From: Halictus rubicundus
Taxonomy: Eukaryota > Arthropoda > Insecta > Hymenoptera > Halictidae
DNA length: 64,000 nucleotides
Direction of reading: 5' to 3'
NCBI RefSeq assembly: GCF_050948215.1
Contig: NC_135161.1
Coordinates: 5,651,911 to 5,715,910 of the forward strand
Numbering within the stretch: position 1 is the stretch's first letter; each line of letters opens with the position of its first letter. Below the pieces are notes generated by a model, which saw only the letters and a list, made by a program, of their open reading frames with translations, made no database searches and was not told the DNA's origin. The translations under genes were made by a program, and so were the position numbers. Shown here in pieces: positions 9,606-21,639 of the stretch.

Positions 9606-11745
9606 GATGGATGATTCCTTCCGGGACTCGGTACAAACTCTACCGTTACCCCGAGATTGACAACCAGGGGAATTCTCTAGAAACCTGCCCGAAGACGAAC
9701 TCCTCGACTGTCGGCCGATGGTACCCAGGAGGTTATCACCTCTAGCTATTGTCCAGAGCTGTCTTCGACCTTAGACTTAGACCAAGGCGATTCCCGCAGA
9801 ACCGAATCAGACCGGGGAGCTAACGGTTCTAGGCTCGAGTCTCCGAGACATCTAGCTGTAGTGTTGCGCGCGCAAGTCCTGCAGAATCCTAACCCGCGGG
9901 TTTATAGCGGGTCGGATCAGCGTGTCACGTGACGCATCGTAAAACGTGTTCCCTGCACTTTGCATAGTTACCCACTCGGCCTACTTCCCCGGCGTGGCAT
10001 GGCGTGGCAGCTACCGATCGCGAAACCTAACGGCCAGCCGTGTCGTGACGTGGCGTGGCGCGTGCATGCGTACGCGCCATCAGGTTGCACGAGACGGTTC
10101 TCGAGTGCGCCACCCTTATCGGGGACCCATTGTTCCGGGGAATCCACGGGTGGAAAACGGGACGGCAATCAACGCCCCCCGAATAATCGCTGATCCACCC
10201 CCGTCGAGTCGCTCGGATCTCTCGAGAATTATCCGCGACCATTATCGGGACCAATTAACGGGATTGCACTCCGATACACCTTCGAGATGCCCCGCCGCCG
10301 AACAAGACAGACTAGAAACGAACGACTACCGGCATCGACTACCTAATCGCGAGATTTGGACACAGTCGTTGCACTCGCTGGTAACGTTCTTCGCAACCCC
10401 TGTGCTGTACGACAGACTCTGCCTGTTGAGAATTTCATTTCCACATTCCTCGACTATGAATAATAAATTGGGCGGAGCCTAGGCACCGAAGCTAAATTTG
10501 GCCACCCCAACTAATTTAGGGAAAGGGTCGTTCGCTTAGATCAGCGTTTACCAGGTGCCAGTGTGGCAAGCGACAAAATGGTGACGACGTCTGATTAATC
10601 AAAAATCCTCGAGGATCAGGGGTGGCAAAATGATTCTGTGGAGGGGGTCTCTGCGATCACGGGGCCCCTAGCACGGTGACCCCAAGACATTTTCAGCCGC
10701 CGGCTGTTCTTAGGGTCGCAGCTGTCGGTGTCCCCTCGGACCCCTGGTTTCTTTTCCCGTCGGTACGCCGTCGCTTGAAAGCTTCCTTCTTCTGTTTCGC
10801 CTTTTTCTGTTGACAGCGCTCTCTCTCTCTCTCTCTCTTTCTCTCGCTCTCTCTCTGTTTCTCTCGGTCGCGTGTATCGTTGTGTCGCGCTATTCCGTGT
10901 CAACTGTCTGCCGGTACAGTATGTAGAACAATGGAGCGGCGAGCCGAGACTGGCTGCAATAGTTCTGCCGACGTTTCGCATTCATCCGCGGCCGCGATGC
11001 AAAAAGGAGAGCTGCCGCGTGGCGCAACAACAAAACAAAAATACATAGAGTCGCAAGGAGAGAGATAGAGAGAGAGAGAGAGAGGGAGGGGGGACAGATG
11101 GAAAGGACAGAAAGGGAGGGGGGTAAAAAATAAAAAGGGGCAGAGGAAGAATGAGTCGTTGCTACGCGGGCTTTGACGGGCCGAGACGCGGCTCGGCCTG
11201 CAACGCTGCATTAACGACTCAGTTCGCCGTGTCGTCGACCCACATCCTCCGCTGAACCGTTACCATCCAGATAAAACGATTTTTGACATAAACCATGTGC
11301 GAGTAACAGTTCCAATGTTAATCCTTGGACAGGTTAGCGGAGGGCTCGTAATGCCCTAACAACCCTAACTTTGCCCCGTGACACGGTCGACTCTGGAAAA
11401 AGGGTAACTGGCGCACGGACTGGCGGTTCTAACGATCGGGCCAGGGCAGGTTGTTGCGTCTTCGTTCGGAATTACCCGGCCTGGTAGGGGTAAGAAGGTG
11501 GGTCGCGGGTCGCGGGTAACCACGGCCCTCCTAGGCAGCTCGCAACATGATTTCCCTAGGGCCGGCTGGTTCCGGTGTTCCCCGACAGACCGTTACGCCG
11601 TACGATATCGCGTTCTCGTTTCGATTCGCCCGGAAATTCGGTTAATATCGATGGCCACTTAGGTGCGCCCTCCTCTTTTAGGGATCGCGCGAACACACTA
11701 TTCGTCCGACTTTTTCTTTCCCCCGTTTCAGTCCTACAGGCCAGA
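9606..11745. other. Non-coding, no recognised gene
   Basis: Unique-looking sequence. GA/CT dinucleotide tracts lie at about 10819-10868 and 11062-11092. Frames such as 9946-10482 (+) have no recognisable domain and show overlapping frames on the other strand. I cannot exclude an unrecognised lineage-specific exon. Confidence 0.45.
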
Positions 11746-11749
11746 ATTC

Positions 11750-13230
11750 TCCACCCGTTTGCCGTCTTACGCACCCAAAGTCATCGTCCCTTTGCAGGCT
11801 TCCCCAAATACTGAACCCCGTTTCAGAACTACACAGTGTTACACCCCCAAACTCTTCACCCCCTTTCATTCTGACACTCCCAAATTCTGATCCTTCTTCA
11901 GTTTTGTACCCTCGAATTCTTCAACCATTTTCCGTGTTACACTCCCTAATTCTTCACCACTTTGCAGTCTTTCCTAAATTCTGAACCCCTTTCAATTCTT
12001 CACTCACAAACTCTGCACCCCATTGCAGTATTCCCCTAATTCTGAACCTTTTTAAATCCTACAACTTCTAATTCTCCACTCATTCGCCGTCTTACAACCC
12101 CAAACTCTTCACCCCCTTTCATTCTTACACTCCCAAATTCTAAACCCCTTTCAATTTTGCACCCTCGAATTCTTCACCCATTTTCCGTGTTACACTCCCT
12201 AATTCTTCACCTCTTCGCAGTCTTTCCTAAATTCTGAACCACTTTCAATTCTACAATCCCAAACTCTTCCCTCCTTTAAAGTCTTCCCCAAATTCTGAAC
12301 CTCGTTCAGTTAACACCTCGAAATTCTTCACCCCTTTTCAGTCTTCCCCAAATTCTCAACTCCTCTCAGTCCTACACCCCCAAATCCTGAACCCCTTTTG
12401 GTCCTACTCCCCCGAAATTGTTCACACCTTTACAGTCTTCCCTAAATTCTGAACCCCTTTAAGTCCTACACCCCCAAATCCTGAACCCCTCTTACCCCCA
12501 CTCCCCTGAAATCCTTCACACCTTTATAGTCTTCCCCAAATTCTAAACCTCTTTCAGTCCTACACCCCCAAATCCTGAATCCCTTTTAGTCCTACTCCCC
12601 CAAAATTCTTCTCACCTTTACTGTCTTCCCTAAATTCTGAACCCCTTTAAGTCCTACACCCCCATATCCTGAACCCCTCTTAGTCCTACTCCCCTGAAAT
12701 TCTTCACACCTTTTGCAGCCTTCCCTAAATTCTGAACCCTTTAAGTCCTACACCCCCATATCCTGAACCCCTCTTAGTCCTACTCCCCTGAAATCCTTCA
12801 CACCTTTATAGTCTTCCCCAAATTCTGAACCCTTTAAGTCCTACACCCCCAAATCCTGAATCCCTTTTAGTCCTACTCCCCCAAAATTCTTCTCACCTTT
12901 ACTGTCTTCCCTAAATTCTGAACCCCTTTAAGTCCTACACCTCCAAATCCTGAACCCCTCTTAGTCCCACTCTCCTGAAATCCTTCACACATTTACAGTC
13001 TTCCCGAAATTCTTCACACCTTTGCAGCCTTCCCTAAATTCTGAACCCTTTAAGTCCTACACCCCCGGATTCTCCACCCATTTTCCATGTTACACCCCCA
13101 AACCCTTCCCTCATTGCAATCTTCCCCAAATTCCGAACCCCTCTCAGTCCTACACCCCCGAAATTCCTCACACCCTAACAGTCCAGCACGCCTAAATCCT
13201 TCACCCCCAAAGTCTGAATCTGGCGAACAA
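11750..13230. repeat. C/T-rich, G-poor minisatellite, array 1
   Basis: About 1.5 kb of degenerate units of roughly 25-60 bp built on AAATTCTGAACCCCTTT, CAGTCCTACACCCCC and GTCTTCCC. The plus strand is almost free of G. Copies drift by small indels, so the period is irregular. The same motifs make up array 2 at 14345-15365. Confidence 0.88.
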
Positions 13231-14344
13231 ATGACGACAAAGTTGAAACGTGCCGATAGGAGGGTACGGGAGAGAGACAACGAGGATGGAAAATGGCGTT
13301 CGTGGGGACAATCCAAAGGAAAGTTATAATGGTTCGAGATCCCCGACGATGCTGTCGAAGACGTCGGGAAGTTATCGTACACGAGAAGTTGGTGTCACGT
13401 GGCCGGGAAAAAACGGTAGTTGCGAAAATATGGCGAACAATTTACGAAACAACCGTCGAGTTGCTTGACGGCGATCGTTCTCGCAAAATCACCGTTCACG
13501 CTTCTGCACAGGGAAGCCGTACCGCGATCAAACATGATCGTGTCGTGCGACTTGCCGCGCGAATGACCTACACGCGTCACGATTATTGGCAATCGCTTCG
13601 GGCGCAGAACGGTATACAGGTCGATTCAAAAACCGCGATCGATGGACCCAATTCCTCATCTCCCCAACAACAGCAAGAATTTCGCAAATGCGAGCAATGG
13701 AGCGAAGAATCGTTCTACTTCGTCGACAACTTTCACCACCTCTCAACTCTCCAACAACAACAATTTCCAGCAGACCCAACCGAGTATCAACTGTGTGTCC
13801 TCGAAGCGTCATCGAATGAGAAATATCACCCCGGCGGCGTCGAAGACACAGTACCGGGGGATCCGTAAGGCGTCTGGCCTAATGACTCGGAAAGCCTGTC
13901 GCATGATCATGGCGCGTGTGTGTCCCCGGGATACCCTAGTTTTCCCTTGGGTTCTCGGTTCGGTTCGAGGATTCAGCTACCCCCCGCGATTCAGTTCCGT
14001 TCCGTTCCGTTCGGTTCGGTTCGGTTCTGTCGGCTATAAAACGGTAGGACGAGGGGCGAGGGTTGGAAAAGCAGGACGAGGGGGTGCGGGGGAGGACGAT
14101 GATGGAGACGGAGAATACGGGAAAGGCGAGTAGGCCGTGGTGGGAGGGTGTCAGGCCGAGGGTTGGCCGGTTTGGCCGGGCGGGGATGGCTTTAGCCGGG
14201 TCGATACTTTGGTTCTCCGCGTTCCTCGCGGCTCGCAACCCCTGCTGCGGGGGTGGCAACGGTCTCCTCGCGCTACGCTATCATCCTGCTCGCTTGGACA
14301 TTAGGCTGCTCCACGACTATGGGCCTGTAGGATTTTCCTTCCGC
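13231..14344. other. Spacer between the two C/T-rich arrays
   Basis: Base composition returns to normal. A frame at 13293-13868 (+) codes for glutamine- and asparagine-rich sequence with no domain I recognise, and frames overlap it on both strands. GTTCC/GTTCG pentanucleotides lie at about 13990-14025. Treated as non-coding, with some doubt. Confidence 0.4.
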
Positions 14345-15365
14345 CCCGTTTGCACCCTTGCACACCCAAATTCTTGATCTCCAAACTCTGAGCTCCTTTG
14401 CAGTATTCCCCAAATTCTGAGCCCCGTTTCGGTTCTACACCCCCGAAAATCTTCCCCCCCCCCCCCTTTACTGTCTTCCCCAAATTCTGAACCCCTTTCA
14501 GTCCTACAACCTCTAATTCTCCACTCATTCGCCGTGTTAGACCCCCAAACTCTTCACTCCTTTGCAATCTTACACTACCGAATTCTGAACCCCTTTCGGT
14601 TCTACACCCCCGAAAATCTTCCCCCTTTACTGTCTTCCGCAAATTCTGAACCCCTTTCAGTCCTGCAACCTCTAATTCTCCACTCATTCGCCGTGTTAGA
14701 CCCCCAAACTGTTCACCCCTTTGCAATCTTACACTACCAAATTCTGAACCCCTTTCAGTTCTACACCCCCGAAAATCTTCCGCCTTTACTGTCTTCCCCA
14801 AATTCTGAACCCCTTTCAGTTCTACACCCCCGAAAATCTTCCCCCATTTACAGTCTACGCAAATTCTGAACCCCTTTCAGTTCTGCACCCCCAAACTCAT
14901 CCCCCCTTTACACTCGTCTCCAAATTCTGAACCCCTTTCAGTTCTACACCCCCGAAAATCTTCCCCCATTTACAGTCTACCCAAATTCTGAACCCCTTTC
15001 AGTTCTGCACCCCCAAACTCATCCCCCCTTTACACTCGTCTCCAAATTCTGAACCCCTTTCAGTTCTACACCCCCGAATTCTCCACACGTTTGCCATGTT
15101 ACACCCCCAAACTCTTCATCCCTTTGCAGTCTTCCTCAAATACTGAACCCCGTTTCAATTCTACAGCCCCGAAATTCTTCACCCCTTTACAGTCTTCCCC
15201 AAATTCTGAACCCCTTCCAGTCCTACACCCTCGAAATTCTTCACCCCTTTACAGTCTTCCCCAAATTCTGAACCCCTTCGAGTCCAACACCCCCGAATTC
15301 TCCACCCATTTACCGAGTGTTGCACCCCGAAACTCTTCACCCCTTTGCAGACTTCCACCCGAAAT
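14345..15365. repeat. C/T-rich, G-poor minisatellite, array 2
   Basis: Same unit language as array 1 (CTGAACCCCTTTCAGT, TACACCCCCGAAAATCTTCC, CAAACTCTTCACCCC), about 1 kb. A larger unit of about 165 bp is visible: TCTAATTCTCCACTCATTCG recurs at about 14511 and 14674. The minus strand is open for 166 codons (14301-14801) with repeats of FRGCRTERGSEFG; I regard this as a repeat by-product. Confidence 0.87.
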
Positions 15366-15721
15366 TTGTCTCTCGGAAACGCTAATGGCGAACGAACGAT
15401 GTCACGGCTGTCCCGTCAAGCGCAGGATCATCCGAATTTATTCGAAATCGCGATTAGCCTACTTTCGAAAATAAAACCGTTCGAGTCTTGTTTCTGCGGA
15501 GATCCGTTTAAAGAGTCCGAGGTAAACAAGAATTTCATTATCCGCGCCGGTACGAGCGAGGCTCCGTCAATATTTGCGTGATACCGTTCCCTCGAATCAA
15601 CATCCTCCGCGATTTTATTATACAACAGAACCGAGTCGAATTATTACCGATAACCTCCAAGGAAAATACTTCCCTCCACGACAACGACGCTCCGGAATCC
15701 CCTGGAAAAATCTGTTACGAA

Positions 15722-15797
<76 letters not shown>

Positions 15798-16285
15798 TAC
15801 ACAACATTCCTCGGAGACGTTTTTTCGTGGGAGTTTGTTTGGGAGCGTGACGCGGGAACGAGATTCTATCCGCGGGCGACGATCCGGATGAACATTATTT
15901 TACAGACGTCGCGGAGTGGTTGCCCTTCGGTTCTATGCATTTTTAAAATCAACGGGAATCGACGCGACGCGACGCGAGGCGAGGCGAGGCGAGGCGAGGC
16001 GAAACGAGGCGAGGCGTCGCCTAGCGAGATTGGAAACGCTCGGAAGCGTTGACTTTCCCCGATCGATTCGCCGAGAGCCGGCTGTGTGAACTTTAATCCT
16101 TCCGAGTGCTCTCGGATGAAACATCTCGTGACGTTTAATTATGGCACGTCGATGCTATTCGCTTCCGGACGGCGACTCTGTCTCTAGGGCTCGTCAAATC
16201 GCGACGAACTGTCGGGGAACACGGAGCACACCTGGCAGGTTGCGCGACCGAGGAGCAGGTCGAATTTCCTGATGTGTGCAACATA
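15366..16285. other. Non-coding with GA and GCGAG microsatellites
   Basis: A GA dinucleotide run of about 69 bp occupies 15725-15793. A GACGC/GAGGC pentanucleotide run lies at about 15961-16018. No gene recognised. A short open frame at 15345-15581 has no domain. Confidence 0.6.
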
Positions 16286-16286
16286 A

Positions 16287-16469
16287 GACCTAAATCATGT
16301 TATATGGCAATGCCCAGACTATGAAAACGAACGCAATACATTGGAAACAAAGCTCCTCAAAGGCAAGTACTGTTTCCCTCTTTGTATTAGTTCCTTCTTA
16401 TGTAAACCTGACATAAAAGGACTGAAAATAATTTATAATTTCCTTAAACAATGTTCCGTTAGACTTTAA
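16287..16469 (+). pseudogene. LINE ORF2 C-terminal tail
   Basis: About 60 codons ending in TAA. The translation contains NHVIWQCPDYENER, which matches the H.L(I)W.CP.Y..ER signature found after the reverse-transcriptase domain of jockey/I/R1-like elements, then LLKGKYCFPLCISSFL and a terminal KQCSVRL. The polymerase and endonuclease domains are missing because the insertion is 5'-truncated, and the frame upstream has a stop at about 16284. It is a dead fragment. The exact LINE clade cannot be told from so short a piece. Confidence 0.78.
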
Positions 16470-16570
16470 AAACAGTGTAAACCTATTTAATGTAAGCTAG
16501 ATGTAATAATATTGTACTTGCTATATAAACCACTTGGTTTAAAGCAATAAATAAATAAATAAATAAATAA
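16287..16570 (+). mobile_element. 5'-truncated non-LTR retrotransposon (LINE) 3' end
   Basis: The fragment holds the end of a reverse-transcriptase reading frame, about 90 bp of 3' UTR, and a TAAA-type tail (AATAAATAAATAAATAAATA) near 16547-16570. Truncation at the 5' side and a simple-repeat tail are the usual marks of LINE retrotransposition. Confidence 0.8.
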
Positions 16571-17120
16571 TTTGCAGACTTCGATCCTGTAGTTTAACGC
16601 GTTCGTGGTCTTGCATACGATTCGCAGTCGGAATTGGAAAATGTTCGGTTAAAAATACACGGTTATTGATAGGCTTTCGGGGGAAACGTAAGTTCTGTTA
16701 AGGAGCTCTTATGCAAGGGTTATGCGGTTACACGGATAGGAAAACGAGAGACAGAGAGAGAGAGACGGAGGAGAGGAGAGATGCGCACAAAGGTTCGGAT
16801 AGAGCTCGTCGAGAAATTTCATTCAAGATTAATTGATTCAATTTGCCCGGCCCGTGTCGTGTGCCCGCTGAAATATTCAAGGGTCAAGACTGCATCTCGG
16901 GCCGCGATCACAGGGGAAAACAATTCCTTTTATCGTTGAGACGCCACGCGTCGCGACGCCCGGGGTGAACGTTCCAGAAAATGGCATCCGTCTTTGCATT
17001 CCTCCGAGATTATGCGGCTGGACGGCGAAGCTGGACGACTCGGTACCGTACGTCGTACAAGTAAGTTCGATATACCTTTTCATTCATCGACTAAATACGG
17101 GAATACTCAATGATAAAAAT
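16571..17120. other. Non-coding, no recognised feature
   Basis: Unique-looking sequence with a short GA run near 16750-16765. Nothing gene-like recognised. Confidence 0.45.
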
Positions 17121-17122
17121 TA

Positions 17123-17240
17123 CAGTGATCTCTCTATATATGTCGCCGAAACCTAGATGATAAATGTCGCGGAAGGATCCCCACTACGGGGAGGAATGTA
17201 AACATAACACGGCTTGTTGACATATGTCGAGAATTCACTG
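17123..17240. mobile_element. TA-MITE copy (118 bp)
   Basis: Ends CAGTGATCTCTCTATATATG and GTCGAGAATTCACTG, each bordered by TA. The interior is deleted compared with longer copies. Downstream 17275-17370 resembles the interior of the long form at 6890-6960 (GTCAAAGTCACAGC, then AATGCTGTCGACGA). Confidence 0.82.
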
Positions 17241-17527
17241 TATATAAACACTTTGTAATTCGTATGTCCTATGAGTTATCTGTCAAAGTCACAGCAGGGA
17301 AATGCTGTCGACGAAACCCTACTATTCTTTAATGCAGTGCCGAACGTAGAAATGGACAGTAAAGTTCGAGAACTTTTTTATTTTTCATTATTTTTTTATG
17401 GGACCATCACAAAAATTTATAAATTTCATTGTATTTCTTGACATTTAATCTTTATATTATGAATGTTTAGGATATGCTATCTGTCCTGCAAACAGATTTG
17501 CAAGTCAATTGTCGGGTTTTCAACATA

Positions 17528-17714
17528 CAATGAATTCTCGATATATGTCAACAACACGAGTTTTGCCAGCGACTTATATCGTCCAGAAGACTATATAAGT
17601 CGACTGTATTTGTCTACAGTTCGAGGCATCCGAAGCCTCTGGAGCTTCGGTAGTGGGAATAATTCCGCGACGTTTATCATCCAAGCCTTGGCGACATATA
17701 TCGCGAAATCAATG
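17528..17714. mobile_element. TA-MITE copy (about 187 bp)
   Basis: Ends CAATGAATTCTCGATATATG and CGCGAAATCAATG, with family core CGAGGCATCCGAAGCCTCTG and GGTAGTGGGAATAATTCCGC. Both ends have the same C-to-A style change (CAATG), so the ends still match each other. Confidence 0.82.
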
Positions 17715-18155
17715 CATCTCGTAGTTTGTTTACTTGCCATAATATGATTAATAACATTTTTGCATTAAGAAGTGACATTCGCGTATAAAACGACAAATTA
17801 TTTAAGAAGAACAGTCCTTTGCGATGATGATTAAATTAAATTGGATTTTTACACCGGAATTCTGAAAAGTACCGTGGCAATCAACATGTTAGCGAGATAT
17901 ATTTAGTAGAGCACGTATTATAACACGAATCGCACAAAATCCAAATAAATTCAATCTCGTCAATTTTATAAGACAACACGTATTAGTTACTTTTAAGGTT
18001 TACTGTTGAATATGTGATTCGAAAGGGTATTGAATTCTGAGCGAAAAGGGTGAAAGGGTACACAGGGTGAAAAGTTGCTCTGATATTCTTCGGTGAAAAT
18101 TGCCGGGAACCTTCGATGCATGTCTGTGTAAAATTAAAAGATAGCCTGATCGTTT
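17715..18155. other. AT-rich non-coding stretch
   Basis: No gene, RNA or clear transposon end recognised. Confidence 0.4.
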
Positions 18156-18407
18156 TTAACCCTTAATGGTCCGGAAATATTTCAAGTTTACTTCCCACCA
18201 GGTCCAAGCTGTTTTTCATACGAAGAGAAATTGTGGACTCAACATTTTTATGTCAAGTACGGAAAGGAAAATATTTATATTTTATTTTATATATATTTAT
18301 AATCTATCTCCTTTTTTTTTATTTTTACCTCCATATACGCGACATTGGACCCAGTAAGTAAAAGTGCCATGCCGCTTATATGGCGGCGTTGGTCCGTTAA
18401 GGGTTAA
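18156..18407. mobile_element. TTAA-flanked MITE (252 bp, TTAACCCTTAATGGTCC family)
   Basis: It starts TTAACCCTTAATGGTCCGG and ends TGGTCCGTTAAGGGTTAA. The ends are inverted copies and the TTAA borders fit piggyBac-type insertion. The interior is AT-rich and non-coding. Only one copy was noticed in the window. Confidence 0.82.
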
Positions 18408-19060
18408 ATTATGTTTTTATGAAACTTTCGCCAACATGTTCGCGACGCTTTTCTGATTGGAATGATAAACGTTCTTTCGATGAGAAAGGGGTGAAGGATC
18501 GGCCCAGTTCACTTCGGAAGGACAAACGAACGCGTATCGAGGATCCTGGGTTACGGCGAGGTCGAGGCGTGCAGACGTTGGTCCCATCGTTCCCGTGCTT
18601 AAATAGCCGAGCTAAGGCATAATTTAGACACTGTGTACAGTAATACCGCGCCGGTTTGGCCACCGTTACCCAGTTACCTCCTATTATTGGGGAATCCGAG
18701 TTATATCGAACCGATGTCGACCCCTGCAGCCGAGCAGCCGAATCGATGAGGAGGAACCGAACCCATACCCTAACCCGAACTCGAGCACGGGTTGGTTACA
18801 CCTGGCCCGGCACGCGATCCCCCCGTAAAGCGTATTAACTCGAACGGAAGGCTCTGTCGCTGGGTTCTAACTTACAACCTTATTTGAGGATTCGAGATCA
18901 CGACACCTGCGCCCAGTGGCCGTCAAAATCCCCCAAAATTCCGTAATCACGCGCAATTTCGCTATTCAAGCTTCGATGGAATCGTTCGCTGGTGTCAAGA
19001 CTACGGCTGAGACCTTCCTATGATCTCTTTAACCGAATTTAACATCAGCTGCGACTGGTC
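18408..19060. other. Non-coding, no recognised feature
   Basis: Ordinary composition. Short overlapping frames on both strands, none with a domain. Confidence 0.45.
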
Positions 19061-19069
19061 CACCGATTA

Positions 19070-20970
19070 CAATGAATTCTCGATATATGTCAACGACGCG
19101 GGTCATGCCAGCGTCTTGTATCGTCCAGGAAACTCTGGAGCATCGTGACCTCTAACGGGACATATCCCGCGGTTGCGGTGATAATTCCGCGACATTTATC
19201 ATCCAGGTATTGGCGACATATACAGTGAATTCTCGATATATGTCCAAAATACAGGTCTTGTCAGCGTCTTGTATCGTCCAGGAAACTCTGGAGCATCGTG
19301 ACCTCTAACGGGACATATCCCGCGGTTGCGGTGATAATTCCGCGACATTTATCATCCAGGTATTGGCGACGTATACAGTGAATTCTCGATATATGTCCAA
19401 AACACAAGTCTTGTCAGCGTCGTGTATCGTCCAGGAGACTCTCGAACTTCGTGACCTCTAACGGGACATATCCCGCGGTTGCGGTGATAATTCCGCGACA
19501 TTTATCATCCAGGTATTGGCGACATATACAGTGAATTCTCGATATATGTCCAAAACACAAGTCTTGTCAGCGTCGTGTATCGTCCAGGAGACTCTCGAAC
19601 TTCGTGACCTCTCACGGCATATATCCCGCAGTACTGGAGATAATTCCGCGACATTTATCATCCCGGTCTTGGCGACATATACAGTGAATTCTCGATATAT
19701 GTCCAAAACACAGGTCTTGTCAGCGTCGTGTATCGTCCAGGAGACTCTCGAACTTCGTGACCTCTCACGGCATATATCCCGCAGTACTGGAGATAATTCC
19801 GCGACATTTATCATCCAGGTCTTGGCGACATATACACTGAATTCTCGATTAATGTCCAAAACACAGGTCTTGTCAGCGTCGTGTATCATCCAGGAGACTC
19901 TCCAACTTCGTGACCTCTCACGGCATATATCCCGCAGTACTGGAGATAATTCCGCGACATTTATCATCCAGGTCTTGGCGACATATACAGTGAATTCTCG
20001 ATATATGTCCAAAACACAGGTCTTGTCAGCGTCTTGTATCGTCCAGGAAACTCTGGAGCATCGTGACCTCTAACGGGACATATCCCGCGGTTGCGGTGAT
20101 AATTCCGCGACATTTATCATCCAGGTATTGGCGACGTATACAGTGAATTCTCGATATATGTCCAAAACACAAGTCTTGTCAGCGTCGTGTATCGTCCAGG
20201 AGACTCTCGAACTTCGTGACCTCTCACGGCATATATCCCGCAGTACTGGAGATAATTCCGCGACATTTATCATCCCGATCTTGGCGACATATACAGTGAA
20301 TTCTCGATATATGTCCAAAACGCAGGTCTTGTCAGCGTCTTGTATCGTCCAGGAAACTCTGGAGCATCGTGACCTCTAACGGGACATATCCCGCGGTTGC
20401 AGTGATAATTCCGCGACATTTATCATCCAGGTATTGGCGACGTATACAGTGAATTCTCGATATATGTCCAAAACACAAGTCTTGTCAGCGTCGTGTATCG
20501 TCCAGGAGACTCTCCAACTTCGTGACCTCTCACGGCATATATCCCGCAGTACTGGAGATAATTCCGCGACATTTATCATCCAGGTCTTGGCGACATATAC
20601 AGTGAATTCTCGATATATGTCCAAAACACAGGTCTTGTCAGCGTCATGTATCGTCCAGGAGATATACCCGAGCTTCGTGGCCTCTCACGGGGTATATGCC
20701 GCAGTAGCCGGGATAATTCCGCGACATTTATCATCCAGAGCTTGGCGACATATACAGTGAATTCTCGATAAGTGTTCAAAACACGAGACTTGCCAGCGTC
20801 AGGTATCGTCCAGAAGGCATACTCGAGCCGTGTTATGTTTACATTCCTCGGCGTCGGAGGCCTCTCGAGCTTCTTGGCCCCTCACGGGGTATATTCCGCG
20901 GTAGTGGGGAGAATTCCGCGACATTTATCATCCAGGTCTTGGCGACATATATAGGAAAAACACAGTACTG
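19070..20970. repeat. 153-bp tandem array of a TA-MITE, twelve units
   Basis: The unit start TACAGTGAATTCTCGATATA (or close variant) falls at 19068, 19221, 19374, 19527, 19680, 19833, 19986, 20139, 20292, 20445 and 20598: ten consecutive intervals of exactly 153 bp, then 155 bp to a last, longer unit at 20753. Every unit is one MITE. Because 153 is divisible by three, both strands carry frames of up to about 185 codons; these are repeat artefacts. Two unit types, A (CTGGAGCATCGTG, GGTTGCGG) and B (CTCGAACTTCGTG, AGTACTGG), are mixed. Confidence 0.95.
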
Positions 20971-21059
20971 TCAAAAACGATACTCGGAGATTTGAACTGA
21001 ACAATACGAAGACAATTGACTGAACAATATTGAAACAATTGCTGATATGACTGATTTAC

Positions 21060-21385
21060 TGTAGTGGGGAGAATTCCGCGACATTTATCATCCAGGTCTT
21101 GGCGACATATATAGAGAAATCACTGTACTGACAAAAACGGTACCCGGAGATTTGAACTGAACAATACGAAGACAATTGACTGAACAAAATTGAAACAATT
21201 TCCGATATTCAGTTGCTGTTTTACATAGAACGATAAATTCCATGTTGAAACAATTGGTAAAACAGTAAAGGTGTTACAGTAAGAAAAATGTGGAGGGCAT
21301 ATATTTACGTCCTTCGTATATACTGATAGACTTGTTAGAACGTATATACACGCATTTAGTAGTCAAAGAGTTAAACCCTTGCAGC
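21060..21385. repeat. MITE right half plus ~200-bp tail, single copy of the 305-bp unit
   Basis: Starts GTAGTGGGGAGAATTCCGCG, passes through GAGAAATCACTGTA at about 21116-21129, and continues with AACGGTACCCGGAGATTTGA, ACATAGAACGATAAATTCCA and a TATTTACGTC stretch. The same order is tandemly repeated at 40621-41830 and present singly near 24180-24430 and 60480-60735. Confidence 0.8.
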
Positions 21386-21389
21386 GATA

Positions 21390-21605
21390 CAGTGTTTACT
21401 GTATATATGTCCCAAATTCCTCGCCGATAAAAGTCCCAGAACTATCCCCACCGCCGCGGGGTATACCCCGTGAGAGGCCATGAACCGAGGTTTCTAGAGC
21501 TTCATTGTCCTTTTTCTACATTCGGCGTGGATCAAAATAATATCTCCTGGCCGATATATGTCCCTGGCTAGACCCCTGTTTTGGACATATATCGAGTAAA
21601 CGCTT
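21390..21605. mobile_element. TA-MITE copy, long form (about 216 bp)
   Basis: Ends CAGTGTTTACTGTATATATG and CATATATCGAGTAAACGCT. It carries ACCCCGTGAGAGGCC and TTTTTCTACATTCGGCGTGG, an interior segment that shorter copies lack and that resembles the CGAACGTAGAA segment of the 150-bp array. Confidence 0.75.
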
Positions 21606-21639
21606 CGCGACTGCAATTGTTACAGAGCTACTTTTTAAT

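Noticed and set aside
13293..13868. 191-codon plus-strand frame with Q/N-rich stretch
   Set aside because: Overlapping frames are open on both strands, no domain is recognisable, and the start lies in a repeat flank. An orphan exon cannot be fully excluded.
14301..14801. 166-codon minus-strand frame with FRGCRTERGSEFG repeats
   Set aside because: It follows the C/T-rich minisatellite exactly and the unit drifts by indels elsewhere, so it is a composition artefact.
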